From Plasmodiophora brassicae (taxonomy: Eukaryota; Endomyxa: Phytomyxea; Phytomyxea; Plasmodiophorida), in the NCBI GenBank assembly GCA_036867785.1, contig CP145417.1:124001-188000 (forward strand): a stretch of DNA of 64,000 bases, given 5' to 3'. The notes below the pieces were generated by a model, which saw only the letters and a program-made list of their open reading frames with translations, had not been told where the DNA came from and did no database searches. The translations under genes were made by a program, and so were the position numbers. Below, piece after piece: positions 63,946 through 64,000 of the stretch (positions are counted from its first letter, which is position 1; each line of letters begins with the position of its first letter).

Positions 63946-64000
63946 CTTGTCATTGTGTAGGAAATGGGTGGTATAACCCTGGAAGCGCAGATACGATGTG

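Overview
The window is GC-rich nuclear DNA of a eukaryotic microbe. The host genes carry many short GT-AG introns (about 50-72 nt). They include a flagellar microtubule protein (CFAP141-like), MYG1, a PICOT-type glutaredoxin (GLRX3), an ankyrin/TRP-type cation channel and the spliceosomal WD40 protein PLRG1. Gene content fits a flagellate or zoospore-forming protist. A plasmodiophorid would match in general character, but nothing here proves the lineage.

From 1 to about 51.8 kb the window is a mosaic of direct segmental duplications. The fullest block (1-12.7 kb) reads: kinase N-terminal fragment (-), CFAP141-like (-), MYG1 (-), GLRX3 (+), TRP-like channel (+), SINE (+), and an intronless 774-residue FunK1-like kinase called K here (-). 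Parts recur at 12.7-24.0 kb (channel, SINE, K), 24.0-35.7 kb (whole set) and 45.9-50.4 kb (SINE 3' part and K). The copies have decayed differently. K is intact three times (20762-23086, 31649-33973, 46342-48666). The channel is intact twice, while MYG1, GLRX3 and CFAP141-like are intact only in the first block. Another duplicated block (R, about 1.45 kb) flanks the fourth K copy on both sides.

Three Ty3/gypsy chromovirus insertions lie in these duplications. A broken copy sits inside K-1 (8692-11175). A whole-looking element with identical 165-bp LTRs sits inside channel copy 2 (14387-19629). A whole-looking element with identical 87-bp LTRs, of the same family as the broken copy but on the other strand, is at 35953-41489; its primer-binding region is complementary to its own LTR, as in self-priming Tf1/sushi elements. 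A tRNA-like-headed SINE family with a (CTAAA)-type tail has six copies, one with a clear 14-bp target-site duplication.

From about 52 kb the sequence is single-copy: several small uncertain genes, a long inverted repeat, PLRG1 (54980-56609, six exons), an unrecognised two-exon gene (57119-59511) and an intact six-exon tnp2-type (CACTA/EnSpm-like) transposase gene (60422-63945).

The most notable pattern is in K. The copies are nearly identical except for residues about 22-52, where amino-acid changes cluster strongly.
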